Position numbers and translations under genes: made by a program
Source: Eutreptiella sp. 'Long Island Sound 2002'
Taxonomy: Eukaryota > Euglenozoa > Euglenophyceae > Eutreptiales > Eutreptiaceae
Assembly (NCBI GenBank): GCA_964036045.1
Contig: OZ038383.1
Span: 113,123,241 to 113,187,240 of the forward strand
Direction: 5' to 3'
DNA length: 64,000 nt
Notes under the pieces: model-generated
Told to the model about the DNA's origin: nothing
Database searches by the model: none
Seen by the model: only the letters and a program-made list of their open reading frames with translations
In this document: positions 20,001-29,699 of the stretch, in pieces
Position numbering within the stretch: the stretch's first letter is position 1
Layout: each line of letters begins with the position of its first letter

Positions 20001-21324
20001 CGGGCGCTGCATTGCTTTGTCGTCGGGCTCTGCAATGCTTTGCCGTCGGGCTCTGCATTGCTTTGCCGTCGGGCGCTGCATTGCTTTGCCGTCGGGCTTT
20101 GCATTGCTTTGCCGTCGGGCTCTGCATTGCTTTGCCGTCGGGCGCTGCATTGCTTTGTCGTCGGACGCTGCATTGCTTTGTCGTCGGGCTCTGCATTGCT
20201 TTGCCGTCGGGTGCTGCATTGCTTTGTCGTCGGGCGATCCATTGCTTTGTCGTCGGGCTCTGCATTGCTTTGCCGTCGGGCTCTGCATTGCTTTGCCGTG
20301 CAGCTCTGTATTGCTTTGCCGTCGGGCTTTGCATTGCTTTGCCGTCGGGCTCTGCATTGCTTTGCCGTCGGGCGCTGCATTGCTTTGTCGTCGGGCTTTG
20401 TATTGCTTTGCCGTCGGCCCCTGCATTGCTTTGCCGTCAGGCGCTGCATTGCTTTGCCGTCGGGCGCTGCATTGCTTTGTCGTCGGGCGCTGCATTGCTT
20501 TGTCGTCAGGCTCTGCATTGCTTTGCCATCGGGCGCTGCATTGCTTTGTCGTCGGGCACTGCATTGCTTTATCGTCGGGCTCTGCATTGCTTTGTCGTCG
20601 GGCGCTGCATTGCTGTGTCGTCGGGCGCTGCATTGCTTGGCCGTCGGGCTCTGCATTGCTTTGCCGTCGGTCGCTGCATTGCTTTGTCATCGGGCGCTGC
20701 ATTGCTTTGTCGTCGGGCTCTGCATTGCTTTGCCGTCGGGCGCTGCATTGCTTTGTCGTCGGGCGCTGCATTGCTTTGTCGTCAGGCGCTGCATTGCTTT
20801 GTCGTCGGGCGCTGCATTGCTTTGTCGTCGGGCTCTGCATTGCTTTGCCGTCAGGCGCTGCATTGCTTTGTCGTCGGGCGCTGCATTGCTTTGTCGTCGG
20901 GCTCCGCATTGCTTTGCCGTCGGGCGCTGCATTGCTTTGTCGTCGGGCGCTGCATTCCTTTGTCGTCGGGCTCTGCATTGCTTTGCTGTCGGGCGCTGCA
21001 TTGCTTTGTCGTCGGGCGCTGCATTGCTTTGTCGTCGGGCTCTGCATTGCTTTGCCGTCGGGCGCTGCATTGCTTTGTCGTCAGGCTCTGCATTGCTCTG
21101 CCGTCGGGCGCTGCATTGCTTTGTCATCGGGCGCTGCATTGCTTTGTCGTCGGGCTCTGCATTGCTTTGCCGTCAGGCTCTGCATTGGTTTGTCGTCAGG
21201 CTCTGCATTGCTTTGCCGTCGGGCGCTGCATTGCTTTGTCGTCGGGCTCTGCATTGCTTTGTCGTCGGGCGCTGCATTGCTTTGTTGTAAGGCTCTGCAG
21301 TGCTTTGCCGTCGGGCGCTGCATT
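20001..21324 (+). repeat. 23-bp satellite array, left part
   Basis: The monomer reads GCATTGCTTTG, then T or C, then CGTCGGGC, then GC or TC, then T. GCATT starts run from 20009 to 21320, exactly 57 x 23 bases apart, so this part has no net indel. Variation is almost entirely substitutions. The array is continuous with the one starting at 28731: the same strand orientation, variants and phase, interrupted only by the DNA transposon. A marker monomer with GTGCAG in place of GTCGGG occurs here at 20298 and nine times in the right part. Confidence 0.97.
21323..21324. other. Left copy of 2-bp target-site duplication (TT)
   Basis: The satellite stops at GCATT (21320-21324) and the transposon begins with CCCTAG at 21325. 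After the right terminus at 28730 the satellite resumes with TTGCTTTG. Deleting the element and one TT gives an unbroken monomer, GCATTGCTTTG. Confidence 0.85.
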
Positions 21325-21348
21325 CCCTAGTGACCCCTTTTGCACACC
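21325..21348 (+). repeat. Left terminal inverted repeat (24 bp)
   Basis: It starts CCCTAGTGACC and ends TTTTGCACACC, and is the exact complement of 28707-28730. Similarity stops after 24 bases. Confidence 0.97.
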
Positions 21349-21985
21349 ATGGTGCCATGTCCTATGTTCAACCGGTGTTCAACTGACTTCACCTGGGCCC
21401 TTGAACCACCCCTGAACAGCGGTTGAACACCCCCACCGCGCGTAGTGCAATTTTACCAAAAATTAAACTTTTGACGTATCACCATGCCATTCCAAACCAT
21501 CCATGACGATGTACCATGCTTTTAACAACATACTAATGCCCAATGCACTATTCCATGCCATACCCCTCACATTGCCACTCCCTTTCTATCATGTCCAAGA
21601 GTAGCGTCAACGCCGCCTTGGTGTTCAACCATGCGGTTGAACACCCCACTTGACACATTCCCCTAAGCTTTGACCTTCATTGTGGTCTTTTGGCTTCCAT
21701 TCTATGGTGGATGGTGTTCAGAGGTTTTTGCAGTGTGCACCTGCCTTATCCAAATCAATTATAACCACAAAACCATGGATTTTCTGCTACTTTCATATTG
21801 CCGCCCATACGCGTTCGGCCATGTTCAACTGCGTGTTCAACCGCGCGGTTGAACACGGTTGAACACGGTTGAACACGGTTGAACACACACTGGAGCGCGT
21901 TAGGAGAAATGCCGCACGTAATCGCAATCACACAACAATGGCACCACCAATTGGCGTCAAATTGGATGAACAATCCCAGTGCCTG
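21349..21985. other. Left subterminal region of the transposon, non-coding
   Basis: No coding region is supported. It holds clusters of the CGGTTGAACA / TGTTCAACCG motif at 21364-21431, 21628-21648 and 21826-21885; the last has four head-to-tail copies 11-12 bases apart. Such arrays next to a terminus are typical transposase-binding sites. Confidence 0.6.
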
Positions 21986-23481
21986 TCACCATGGGAACCC
22001 CAGGTCCAGGAGTTCAGTGCGCATCGGAGCGGGAAGGCGGTGCCACGCGATAGATGTATACGCCACGATGGCATACCTTTCACCCTCCCATCGCTCCGGC
22101 CCATGCGTACGCCACGCATTGAAAATCACCCCCTTTCGTGCATCCACAACAACCCCTTGCACAATTTGACGCCCACATTGCATCCATGCTTGACGCTGCG
22201 CCCCCCCCTCCCCCCCACCACCCATCCACGCCGTAGTAAAGAAACCACCACCACGGAAATCACCCACCGCCACCACCCCACTCAACGCGGAGTCATCCCT
22301 TGGATGTTTGTGTACATCCATGGGTGCACATCCGTTGCCCCACACGATGGAAATTGCGGTGTAACTGAGGGACGGTAAACAAACCGTGAGGAAATTATTT
22401 ACAAGGCGCACAACATGTGCATCATCATGTGTCCTCTTAGACATGCCCACGTGTGTAAACGTCGGAAACTTCCTTGTTGCTCCCCATAGGATCCGGCGGA
22501 ACTCTCCTCCATGTTTCTTCTTGTGGAGCCATCCCTTCAAGCCTTGTAAGGCTTCATGGACCTTGTCGGCCAGTCACTTTGAGTCAACGGCCCATAGCGC
22601 TTGCGTCTCCGGTCCGACCTCCTCCTTCCCATCATCGGCACACTCCTTCTCCCTTGTGCTCGCCATTGCCCTTTCGCTCCCACCTTCGTGCATGCCGTCT
22701 TGAGGTCCACCTTCCTCCTTTGCATCATCTCCAACATGAGGTCGTTCATTCTCCTTGGCATCGTGCTCCACCTTGGGGTTGTTGAGGGCATCGGACATGC
22801 CCTCCTTGTTGGCATCGTCCACGGACGTGCCCTCCTTGTTCGAATCCTCCACGGACATGCCCTCCTTGTTGGAATCGTCCACGTCATTTGAAGTGCTCTC
22901 CTTCATGGGATCCTCGGAGTCCTCCTTGGTGCCATTGTCCGACGCATTGGTGGTACTTCCCGCGATTGCTTCCGTGCTTGCGATTGCTTCCGTGCTTGCC
23001 CCATCTTGACCTCCATCTTTTGTATCTCCGCTCTCGGTTGCCGCGTCTTGGCCTCCATGTTTTGCATCTCCGCTCTCGGTTTCCTTGTCGTGGCCTCCAT
23101 GTCTTGCATCTCCGCTCTCGGTTTCCTTGGTCGCTTTCTCCATGTTCTCCTCCCACTTCGCCACATGGCCTTTGCCTCATCCTCGCTCGTGAACGCTGTG
23201 TGGCGGAGGCGCACAATGACTGGCCACGTGACGTTGGCCTCACTCTGCTCTCCGGGCCATTGGGGGGGGAGTTTCACCATCTCCTCCCCCTTCCGTGGCT
23301 TGGGGTCGTCCTTCGTTGGCTTTGCCACGGCGCCCACTGCGATGCGGTGGCGCTTGTCTGGACCCTCGGTCAGCACCCACCGTACTGCGGATCCCGCTGG
23401 CAACCCGAACTTCTCACGCGCCTCTTGGCGCTTCTCGTCGAGGCGGCGTTTTTCCTCCAATCGTTGCACTTTCACCATCTC
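21986..23481 (-). pseudogene. Exon 3: repeats then 2-oxoglutarate/Fe(II) dioxygenase-like domain, damaged
   Basis: After the acceptor at 23482 the frame gives a basic helix (RLEEKRRLDEKRQEAREKF) and LPAGSAVRWVL. At about 23163 the frame must change; an extra TG would explain it. Then come 14-residue repeats (KETESGDA-type, 42 bp, about 23016-23140) and 10-residue repeats (NKEGMS-type, 30 bp, about 22790-22885), a TGA at 22574, and, in the same frame, the C-terminal domain (about 22410-21986). That domain reads YTAISIVWG, MDVHKHP, VAVGDFRGGGF, VVVDARKGVIFNAWRTHGP, then WEGERYAIVAYT and LLDLGFPW. This matches the order HxD, GGxF, H and GxR of the double-stranded beta-helix oxygenases. The distal His (near 22104) and the 2OG-binding Arg (near 22077) are present; the first His appears replaced in PMD (near 22318). 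Confidence 0.45.
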
Positions 23482-23685
23482 CTATGCAAAAGCGTTGCAG
23501 AGAGTTCAACCGAGTTCAACCGCGTTCAACCGTGTTCAACCGACCGGTTGAAGTGTTCAACCGTGTTCAACCGTGTTTCACGACGTACCGCCACACACTA
23601 TAGCACCGGCATGCTTCGACGTTGTGAAGGCGCATTGCAACCAAATGTAGAGGCATATGCATACGCAGGAACATGGGGACATCAC
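23482..23685 (-). other. Intron 2 of the accessory gene
   Basis: It is bounded by GAG|GTGATG and TTTTGCATAG and holds seven or more CGGTTGAAC / GTTCAACCG motifs at 23499-23577, including a palindromic pair TTCAACCGACCGGTTGAA. It joins two phase-0 exon ends. Confidence 0.6.
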
Positions 23686-24777
23686 CTCTTCCGCTGGTGC
23701 GCTTGCTTGCACCGTGGTACTTGTGCTTGCACTTGTCTCCATTGCGCCACTTGCCTCCATCGCGCCACTTGCCTCTGTCGCGGCACTTGCCTCCGTCGCG
23801 CCACTTGCCTCCATCGCGCTACTTGCCTTCGTCGCGCCACTTGCCTTCGCTGTGCCACTTGCCTCCGTCACGTTCGGTGTTGACCGTTGTCCTTCCTTTG
23901 CTCCCACATTTGCGTTGTTGGTCTCTTTCGGCCGCAGAGATGCCTTCTCCTTCTTGTCCTTGTCCTTTTTGTCCTTCTTTGGTTTTGCTTCGATCTTCTT
24001 CTTCTTGTTTGCCTTGGGAGCCTCCTCTTTCTTGGGAGGTGTCCACCCCTCATCATTGTCCGACAATTGGCTTGCACTTGACCCTTTTGAGTCGGACGAC
24101 GAGTCCGCTGACGTTGCCACCCGTTGCCGCTTTTTGGAATGCACTCCCCGCCCGTCCTTCTTCTTCTTCTTGTCGGTTTTGTCTTGCACCCTTTGTTTGA
24201 GCGCAGTTTGCGCTTGGAGGAGCAAAACCTTTGGGCTTGCACTTCCTCCCTTTGCTTGTGGAATTGCCTTTGGTGGAGGCTTCAAGAGTCCACGAATGGG
24301 GACGTGGACTTTTGGCTCTTCTCGGAAGGGTGATGTTGAGCTCTCTGCCTCGTCGACCACGGGATTTTCACTCTCCACGTCTCCATGATCCGGCGCAAAC
24401 CATGCATTAGAATTCTCCCACCACGTGCCATCGTCGGTGTTCATGTCATCCCTCAATTCCTCCTTCACGCCAAACATTGGTTGGGGGAATTGCTTCGCCT
24501 TGCCCGACTGACTCCGATGCTTTGGGGTGGACTCCATGGGTGTGCCAATCGCATGTGTGTCAATCGCATGTGGGGACCCGCCATGTGCAAGCTCTTGGAG
24601 TGCGCGATGAAGTCCTCGGGTCCATTTCTTCACGAGGGCGTCGCGATCGGAAACCCGTGCACCTGGCCCATGCCACCATTCATCGATGGGTAATGGCGGC
24701 CATGCTCCATGGAGCATGACCGCCGGTCCGCGTTTGTCAATGACGAACATGTGGGGTGGGACGTCTTGGGCCGACAA
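23686..24777 (-). CDS. Exon 2 of the transposon accessory gene
   Basis: The exon begins right after the acceptor CTCTCTTAG at 24778 and is 364 codons long, phase 0 at both ends. The first 60 residues (MFVIDKRGPAVMLHG, IDEWWHGPG) look globular; the rest is disordered: acidic Ser-rich patches, a nuclear-localisation-like Lys/Arg cluster (DKKKKKDGRG, SKKRQR), a long Lys/Asp/Glu run near 23990-23940, and a hexapeptide repeat (A-T/M-E-A-S-G) encoded by an 18-bp DNA repeat at about 23740-23875. A basic, disordered linker would fit a nuclear DNA-binding protein. Confidence 0.5.
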
Positions 24778-25079
24778 CTAAGAGAGATGAGCGGTTGAAT
24801 GGGGTTGAGGTGCGAAACCGACCGGTTGAACACCGGTTGAAAACATGTGGCCACCACCTCATATGCACGGCACCCTCAGCGCACTAACACAGGGTATTGA
24901 ATTATTGAACCATGTATGCATCCCAGACATGCAGGTCTCAATGTCCTAGCCACCAATTGCCCAAAACATCCACTCCGAACGTGTCACACACGGACTGTAT
25001 CCATACTCTCTCCGTTCGCTTTGCTTCAACTGCCCGGTTGAACACGGTTGAACACCGGTTGAACACTTGTTGCACACAC
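24778..25079 (-). other. Intron 1 of the accessory gene
   Basis: It is bounded by CAG|GTGTGT and a pyrimidine tract ending TCTCTCTTAG. Motif clusters lie just inside both ends (25029-25070 and 24794-24842), mirroring the pattern at the element termini. Confidence 0.6.
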
Positions 25080-25991
25080 CTGCTCCACGCCTCGCATCAT
25101 TGACGAAGTGCTTGTGGTCGCATTGGGTAGTGTGGTTGGTGGTGCAACCGCTGCAGGTGCCTCCTCCATGCTGGACTTCTTGCTGCGCCCGCCACTTGAT
25201 ATGGTTCCCCCGACCTCGACCATGAATGGCGGTGACGCGTTGTAGTTGGTGGCGTCAGAGGCGTGATACCAATTGTGCGGCACGGACTCCACGTTTTTGA
25301 AAAAGAATTGCGGCCCATGGCCCTTGCCATGGCCGCCACTTCGGCCAGCACACCCAGGGCCGGTCCATTGGGGTGCCACTGCAGTCCCCAGCCCGTAGGA
25401 TTCCCATACCCTAAAGAGGGCATGGAGGGCGGTCTCCGACAACGTCATGGCAATTCCGGGGCGCGTGCTCAAACCAATCCTCAAAAGTTTCCACTCGGCC
25501 CAATTCTGGGCTGTGAGTGCTTTCGTTGTCCACGGGTGGCTCTGGTGGCCATGGAGGTCATACTGGGCGTTTTTTTTCATCCACACCCCGACACTCCTCC
25601 GGTACATGAACCGGGGTGTGATGTCCCGGAGCCATCTCCATTGAGGGGAGTCATCCGCCAACGACGATGAGTCGTGGCACACCCCAAATTGGGTCAACTC
25701 CTCCTTCGCTGGGAACAAAGCATCCAACGCTGGGACCACTTGTGGCAAAGGCAAGGATGCTCCTCCTGTTGTACCCCCGCCTATCGGCCCCGTTGATCCC
25801 GTAGGCCCACTTTGGGTCGGCGCAATTACATTTGGGTGTGGCAATTGCGGCGCGGCCAATTGCGGTGGTCCCAATTGCGGCACTTGGGCACCTTGTGGTG
25901 CTTGCGGTCCTTGTACCCCTTGTGCGGCTTGTAAGAACTGCATGAGTGCGAGCCCAATCGCTTGTTGCGCCGACGCTTGTTGTCCTTCCAT
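25080..25991 (-). CDS. Exon 1 of the transposon accessory gene
   Basis: The ATG at 25991 opens a 304-codon exon. Residues 1-100 are Gln/Ala/Pro/Gly-rich with repeated Pro-Gln turns and no fold I can name. Residues about 105-235 look globular: FPAKEELTQFGVCHD, then WRWLRDITPRFMYRRSVGVW, then AEWKLLRIGLSTRPG and LFRVWESYGLG. The end is Ser/Ala/Thr-rich. The exon ends at 25080 with the donor CAG|GTGTGT; the first intron bases include three head-to-tail TTCAACC motifs. I do not recognise the globular part. Confidence 0.55.
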
Positions 25992-26165
25992 GACGCCCCC
26001 CTAAAAACAAAGAAAAATAGACACTCGCGCGGTTGAACATGCTTGCACACCTCAACCGACCGGTTGAACAACTTGAAGTGCCGCTGAACACGGTTGCACA
26101 CGGAACACGGAGCATAAAGTATGAAGCACCAACGACAAACCACATAGCCCACACCTAGAGTTTGA
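25992..26165 (-). other. Spacer or intron between the two transposon genes
   Basis: This gap holds another motif cluster (26028-26102) followed by a T-rich tract and TTTTTAG, then the ATG of the accessory gene. A possible donor (CG|GTGGGA) lies before the stop of the upstream gene, so the two genes may be spliced together in some transcripts. Confidence 0.4.
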
Positions 26166-28180
26166 TCATTCTCCACCCGCACTCGTTCGTTCCCACCGTG
26201 GTAGCTCTTTTGCCAGAAAGATCCTTTCGTGCGCTTGTTTTAGCATGCGCTTATCACGAGCTACACGCCCACCGGGGCCACCGCCACGCCCACTTGAGCA
26301 TAAGAAGTGGTCTTTTAATATATAGTTTAGTGATTCTACTATATCTCCACTAAACATTCCCGCCCCCCATGGGTAAATATTTTTCAGAACCTCCGTAGCC
26401 TCTCTTCTAAGCCACAAAAGGTAAGGTGACCGCTTATGCGGACAAATTCATTTCTGAAATCGACGTGCCACACGTTTACACTTTGAAAGGGCCGCGGCCT
26501 CGTAGCGCCATGATTGCATGGCCGTCAAAAGGTTTGCCATTTCTTGTACAACAGATATATACTTTGGAGGCAACTTCATGGTCTTACCTATTATTGTCCA
26601 GTTAGCGAGGAGACGCCATGTCTCCTCACGGTCCGGGCTTGCCTTACCTTTGAGACTGTTATTAGTCTTAGATTCATTCAACACGGTTTGCACGCGTGCA
26701 CGGACAAGAGGCGGCAAACGTTTGCAAAACGCGCGAATGAAGTGTGTAAGGTAGTCGCCAAGTCGGATCACCAAGTGCAAAATGCACATCACAATGAACC
26801 GTGTGCGGTCATCCACGCGGAGCATTGGTTTTGAAGTGCACCCTTTGGCCGTAGTGCAATCCAAACCTTTATCGTACAAAGCGCGGAATTTTCCATCAAG
26901 GTGCGTTGTGCGCCGCACCTTAGTGTTCATCCATCGTTCACGCCTACTACACCATGTGGAAAAAGAGTAGATGCTTCCAATGGCATAGTAAGGCGACAAT
27001 CCTAAAAGTAGACGCAACCATGGAGAGTCTCCACCCAACATGATTCGTGCACGATAATAAACATTATTCATTTGGATGTATCCACTATCAATGATAGTTT
27101 GGATGTGTTGCAACGTGGCACAAAAAAAGACACGCATTGCTTCGTCGTCATGTTCAGATGTCAATGCGACATCCAATGTCCAATTATATTGAAGAGTGCG
27201 GGCCTTTTCCATGTGATTGGCAAAGCCAATCGCAATTTGCACCCATGGGCGTGAGCCACATGGGAACCCGTCGCCTCTAATTATGATGACGAATAATTGC
27301 TCGCCATCGATCATTGGAAAGTCCATGGACTCCATGAGCTCCTTTTGTGTTGCGACATAATTAAAGAAATGCGGTAAGTCCCATCGTACACCAACTTTGT
27401 CATTGTGAATAGTGGTTTCCAATTTTTGCGCCTTACCCAATCGTTGCCATTCACGGTGCATACGCTTGAAAGATGGAAATGGGTGCACCCAATGAACATC
27501 CAACTTTTCTTGGGCAGCTTTTGTTCGCCGGTTGGCCCAAGATATTAGATTCTTGTACCTAAATTTGAGGCATGTTAATTCGAACAAAGTGACGCGCACA
27601 ACGTGAACGTTGGTGCACAACGTGAGCGTTGGTTGAAATCGTTCAACTTGTTCAACCGGGCAGTTGAACATGACTTTAACAAATGTTCAATTTGTTGTTT
27701 TCATGAAAAAACACTTGATGGTAGCATGTAAATGGGGCCACAATTGCATGTGGAAGAAGACATATACATGATAGTTCGATGAAACCTAGGTAGGCACTCT
27801 ATGTTGCACAAACATGAGTCGCATTTGTTTCATATGTGTTCAACCGCACACTTGAACGCATCTCGCATACGGTTGAACACTCCTTGCATACATGCAACGC
27901 ACCATGGTATGCATGTAGGACATCTAGAGCACCTATTTTTCGGCATTTCCAAGTCAAGGATCAACCGGACGGCATCCTTGGGTGTAAACACCCTTTCCAT
28001 GACCTTCCGGTCATTGCGTCGACTACGCCGCCCACTACCCATTCTAGTCTTGAGGCGTTCCCATAGTGTACGACCACCCTTGGATGCGGTGAACAAGTTG
28101 ACCAAATCACTCATCAATTCAGCCGATTGTAATCCAGTGTAGTGATCTGCAATACATTGCTTCAAGTTTGACGTTGGCAT
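26166..28180 (-). pseudogene. Candidate D-D-E transposase, two exons, one internal stop
   Basis: The exon from 28180 (ATG; the open frame extends to 28228) ends at 27903, and the second exon runs from 27558. Donor CCATG|GTGCGT leaves two bases and the acceptor side supplies one, so the junction codon and frame agree. The second exon is open to a TGA at 26448-26450 and continues in the same frame to 26166. Features of an RNase H-fold transposase: IIRGDGF (Asp near 27271), GGDSPWLRLLLGL (Asp near 27028), a conserved-looking LH-x-x-x-R-x-G (near 26770), and after the stop GMFSGDIVESLNYILK with a candidate Glu near 26335. The triad is my inference from motif shape; I do not recognise a named superfamily. 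Confidence 0.55.
27559..27902 (-). other. Intron of the candidate transposase gene
   Basis: The intron starts GTGCGT and ends CAAATTTAG. Motif clusters lie near both ends, at 27838-27880 and 27638-27671, as in the other introns of the element. Confidence 0.5.
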
Positions 28181-28228
28181 TTTTGATTGTAAAATGAGAG
28201 GGATCCTTGCATACAAGTAAGAAACCAC

Positions 28229-28706
28229 AATGGGGAATCTCTTGGTGCTCTAATTTGTTCTTATTGTTACGTTATTTTTGGTGACACTACCATATTGCAC
28301 AAAGGTGAAATTAAATATTCTTCAATTCAATGCGTCATGTATATAGTAAAAAGCGAGCAGGTGGCAACTACTACACACCATGTGCATTCCCTTTACCGCC
28401 ACGTGTTGGCCACCACGTGCCGGCTCCAGTTTTCATGTATGTGGTCACCACACCGCCACCTGCCCATTGGTAGTAGGTTCCAGGATTTAACTGGGTTTTA
28501 GGGAACAGCTCAAAACCAAAATTGTGGGACAGGCTACATTTACCAATTAACCACTGTTGAACGCGTGATCGCGTGAGCACGCACCACCGATTGGCGCGAT
28601 AGGCCAGTTGAACTGTTCAACCGCGTTCGACCGAGTTCAACTGGGGGGTTGAACAGCAACATGCTGTTCAACTGGGTTCAACCGCTGTTCAACCGCTACG
28701 CTCAAA
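28229..28706. other. Right subterminal region of the transposon
   Basis: No supported gene. A dense motif cluster occupies 28611-28697, with at least eight GTTCAAC/GTTGAAC copies in both orientations up to ten bases from the terminal repeat. The part around 28371-28580 is open on the minus strand for 70 codons but shows nothing I recognise; it could hold a 5' exon or the promoter of the transposase gene. Confidence 0.5.
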
Positions 28707-28730
28707 GGTGTGCAAAAGGGGTCACTAGGG
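28707..28730 (-). repeat. Right terminal inverted repeat (24 bp)
   Basis: Exact complement of 21325-21348. It reads GGTGTGCAAAA on the plus strand and ends in CACTAGGG at the satellite junction. Confidence 0.97.
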
Positions 28731-28732
28731 TT
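28731..28732. other. Right copy of 2-bp target-site duplication (TT)
   Basis: TT directly follows the right terminus and begins the resumed monomer TTGCTTTG; it pairs with 21323-21324. Confidence 0.85.
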
Positions 28733-29699
28733 GCTTTGTCATCGGGTGCTGCATTGCTTTGTCGTCGGGCTCTGCATTGCTTTGCCGTCGGGCGCTGCAT
28801 TGCTTTGTCGTCGGGCGCTGCATTGCTTTGTCGTCTGGCTCTGCATTGCTTTGCCGTCGGGCGCTGCATTGCTTTGTCGTCGGGCGCTGCATTGCTTTGT
28901 CGTCGGGCGCTGCATTGCTTTGTCTTCGGGCTCTGCATTGCTTTGCCGTCGGGCTCTGCATTGCTTTGCCGTGCAGCTCTGCATTGCTTTGCCGTCGGGC
29001 TTTGCATTGCCTTGCCGTCGGGCTCTGCATTGCTTTGCCGTCGGGCGCTGCATTGCTTTGTTGTCGGGCGCTGCATTGCTTTGTCGTCGGGCGCTGCATT
29101 GCTTTGCCGTCGGGCGCTGCATTGCTTTGTCGTCGGGCGCTGCATTGCTTTGTCGTTGGGCTCTGCATTGCTTTGTCGTCGGGCGCTGCATTGCTTTGTC
29201 GTCGGGCGCTGCATTGCTTTGTCGTCGGGCTCTGCATTGCTTTGCCGTCGGGCGCCGCATTGCTTTGTCGTCGGGCGCTGCATTGCTTTGTCGTCCGGCT
29301 CTGCATTGCTTTGCCGTCAGGCGCTGCATTGCTTTGTCGTCGGGCGCTGCATTGCTTTGCCGTCGGGCTCTGCAGTGCTTTGCTGTCGGGCGGTGCATTG
29401 CTTTGTCGTCCGGCTCTGCATTGCTTTACCGTCGGGCTTTGCATTGCTTTGCCGTCGGGCGCTGCATTGCTTTGCCGTCGGGCGCTGCATTGCTTTGTCG
29501 TCGAGCGCTGCATTGCTTTGTCGTCGGGCTCTGCATTGCTTTGCTGTCGAGTGCTGCATTGCTTTGTCGTCGGGCGCTGCATTGCTTTGTCGTTGGGCTC
29601 TGCATTGCTTTGCCGTCGGGCGCTGCATTGCTTTGTCGTCAGGCGCTGCATTGCTTTGTCCTTGGGCTCTGCATTGCTTTGCCGTCGGGCGCTGCATTG

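Larger units (their letters stand above)
21986..25991 (-). pseudogene. Three-exon transposon gene with oxygenase-like C-terminus
   Basis: Exons at 25991-25080, 24777-23686 and 23481-21986 join through GT-AG introns that are all phase 0: donors CAG|GTGTGT and GAG|GTGATG, acceptors CTCTCTTAG and TTTGCATAG. Their agreement in phase is strong evidence for the model. The product would be over 1,100 residues: a Gln/Ala/Pro-rich start, a conserved-looking region, long Lys-rich and repeat-rich linkers and a C-terminal domain resembling Fe(II)/2-oxoglutarate dioxygenases. The third exon is damaged: a frame change at about 23163 and a TGA at 22574-22576. The ATG at 25991 lies eight bases after a plausible acceptor (TTTTTAG), so an upstream exon, even one shared with the transposase gene, is possible. 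Confidence 0.6.
21325..28730 (-). mobile_element. 7.4-kb terminal-inverted-repeat DNA transposon inserted in the satellite
   Basis: Perfect 24-bp inverted repeats bound this block (21325-21348 and 28707-28730), and the satellite on both sides joins in phase if the element and one TT are removed (21320 + 23 = 28751 - 7408). It carries two spliced minus-strand genes, a candidate D-D-E transposase and a protein with an oxygenase-like C-terminus, and short subterminal repeats. Ends opening with CCCTA and a 2-bp duplication fit the broad EnSpm/CACTA-like (CMC) description, but the transposase does not look like a CACTA transposase to me. Association with a TET/JBP-like gene recalls KDZ elements of fungi and algae; I do not see KDZ signature motifs. 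Superfamily left open. Confidence 0.92.

Noticed and set aside
23578-24777. Extension of exon 2 to 23578 with a Cys-rich tail
   Set aside because: The tail lies beyond a good donor (GAG|GTGATG), reads through motif-rich intron sequence, and the phase-0 junction to exon 3 is better supported.
5081-28180. All internal stops might reflect C-to-T decay such as repeat-induced mutation
   Set aside because: Every stop codon is one C-to-T change from CAA, CAG or CGA, so the pattern carries no information without comparing copies.
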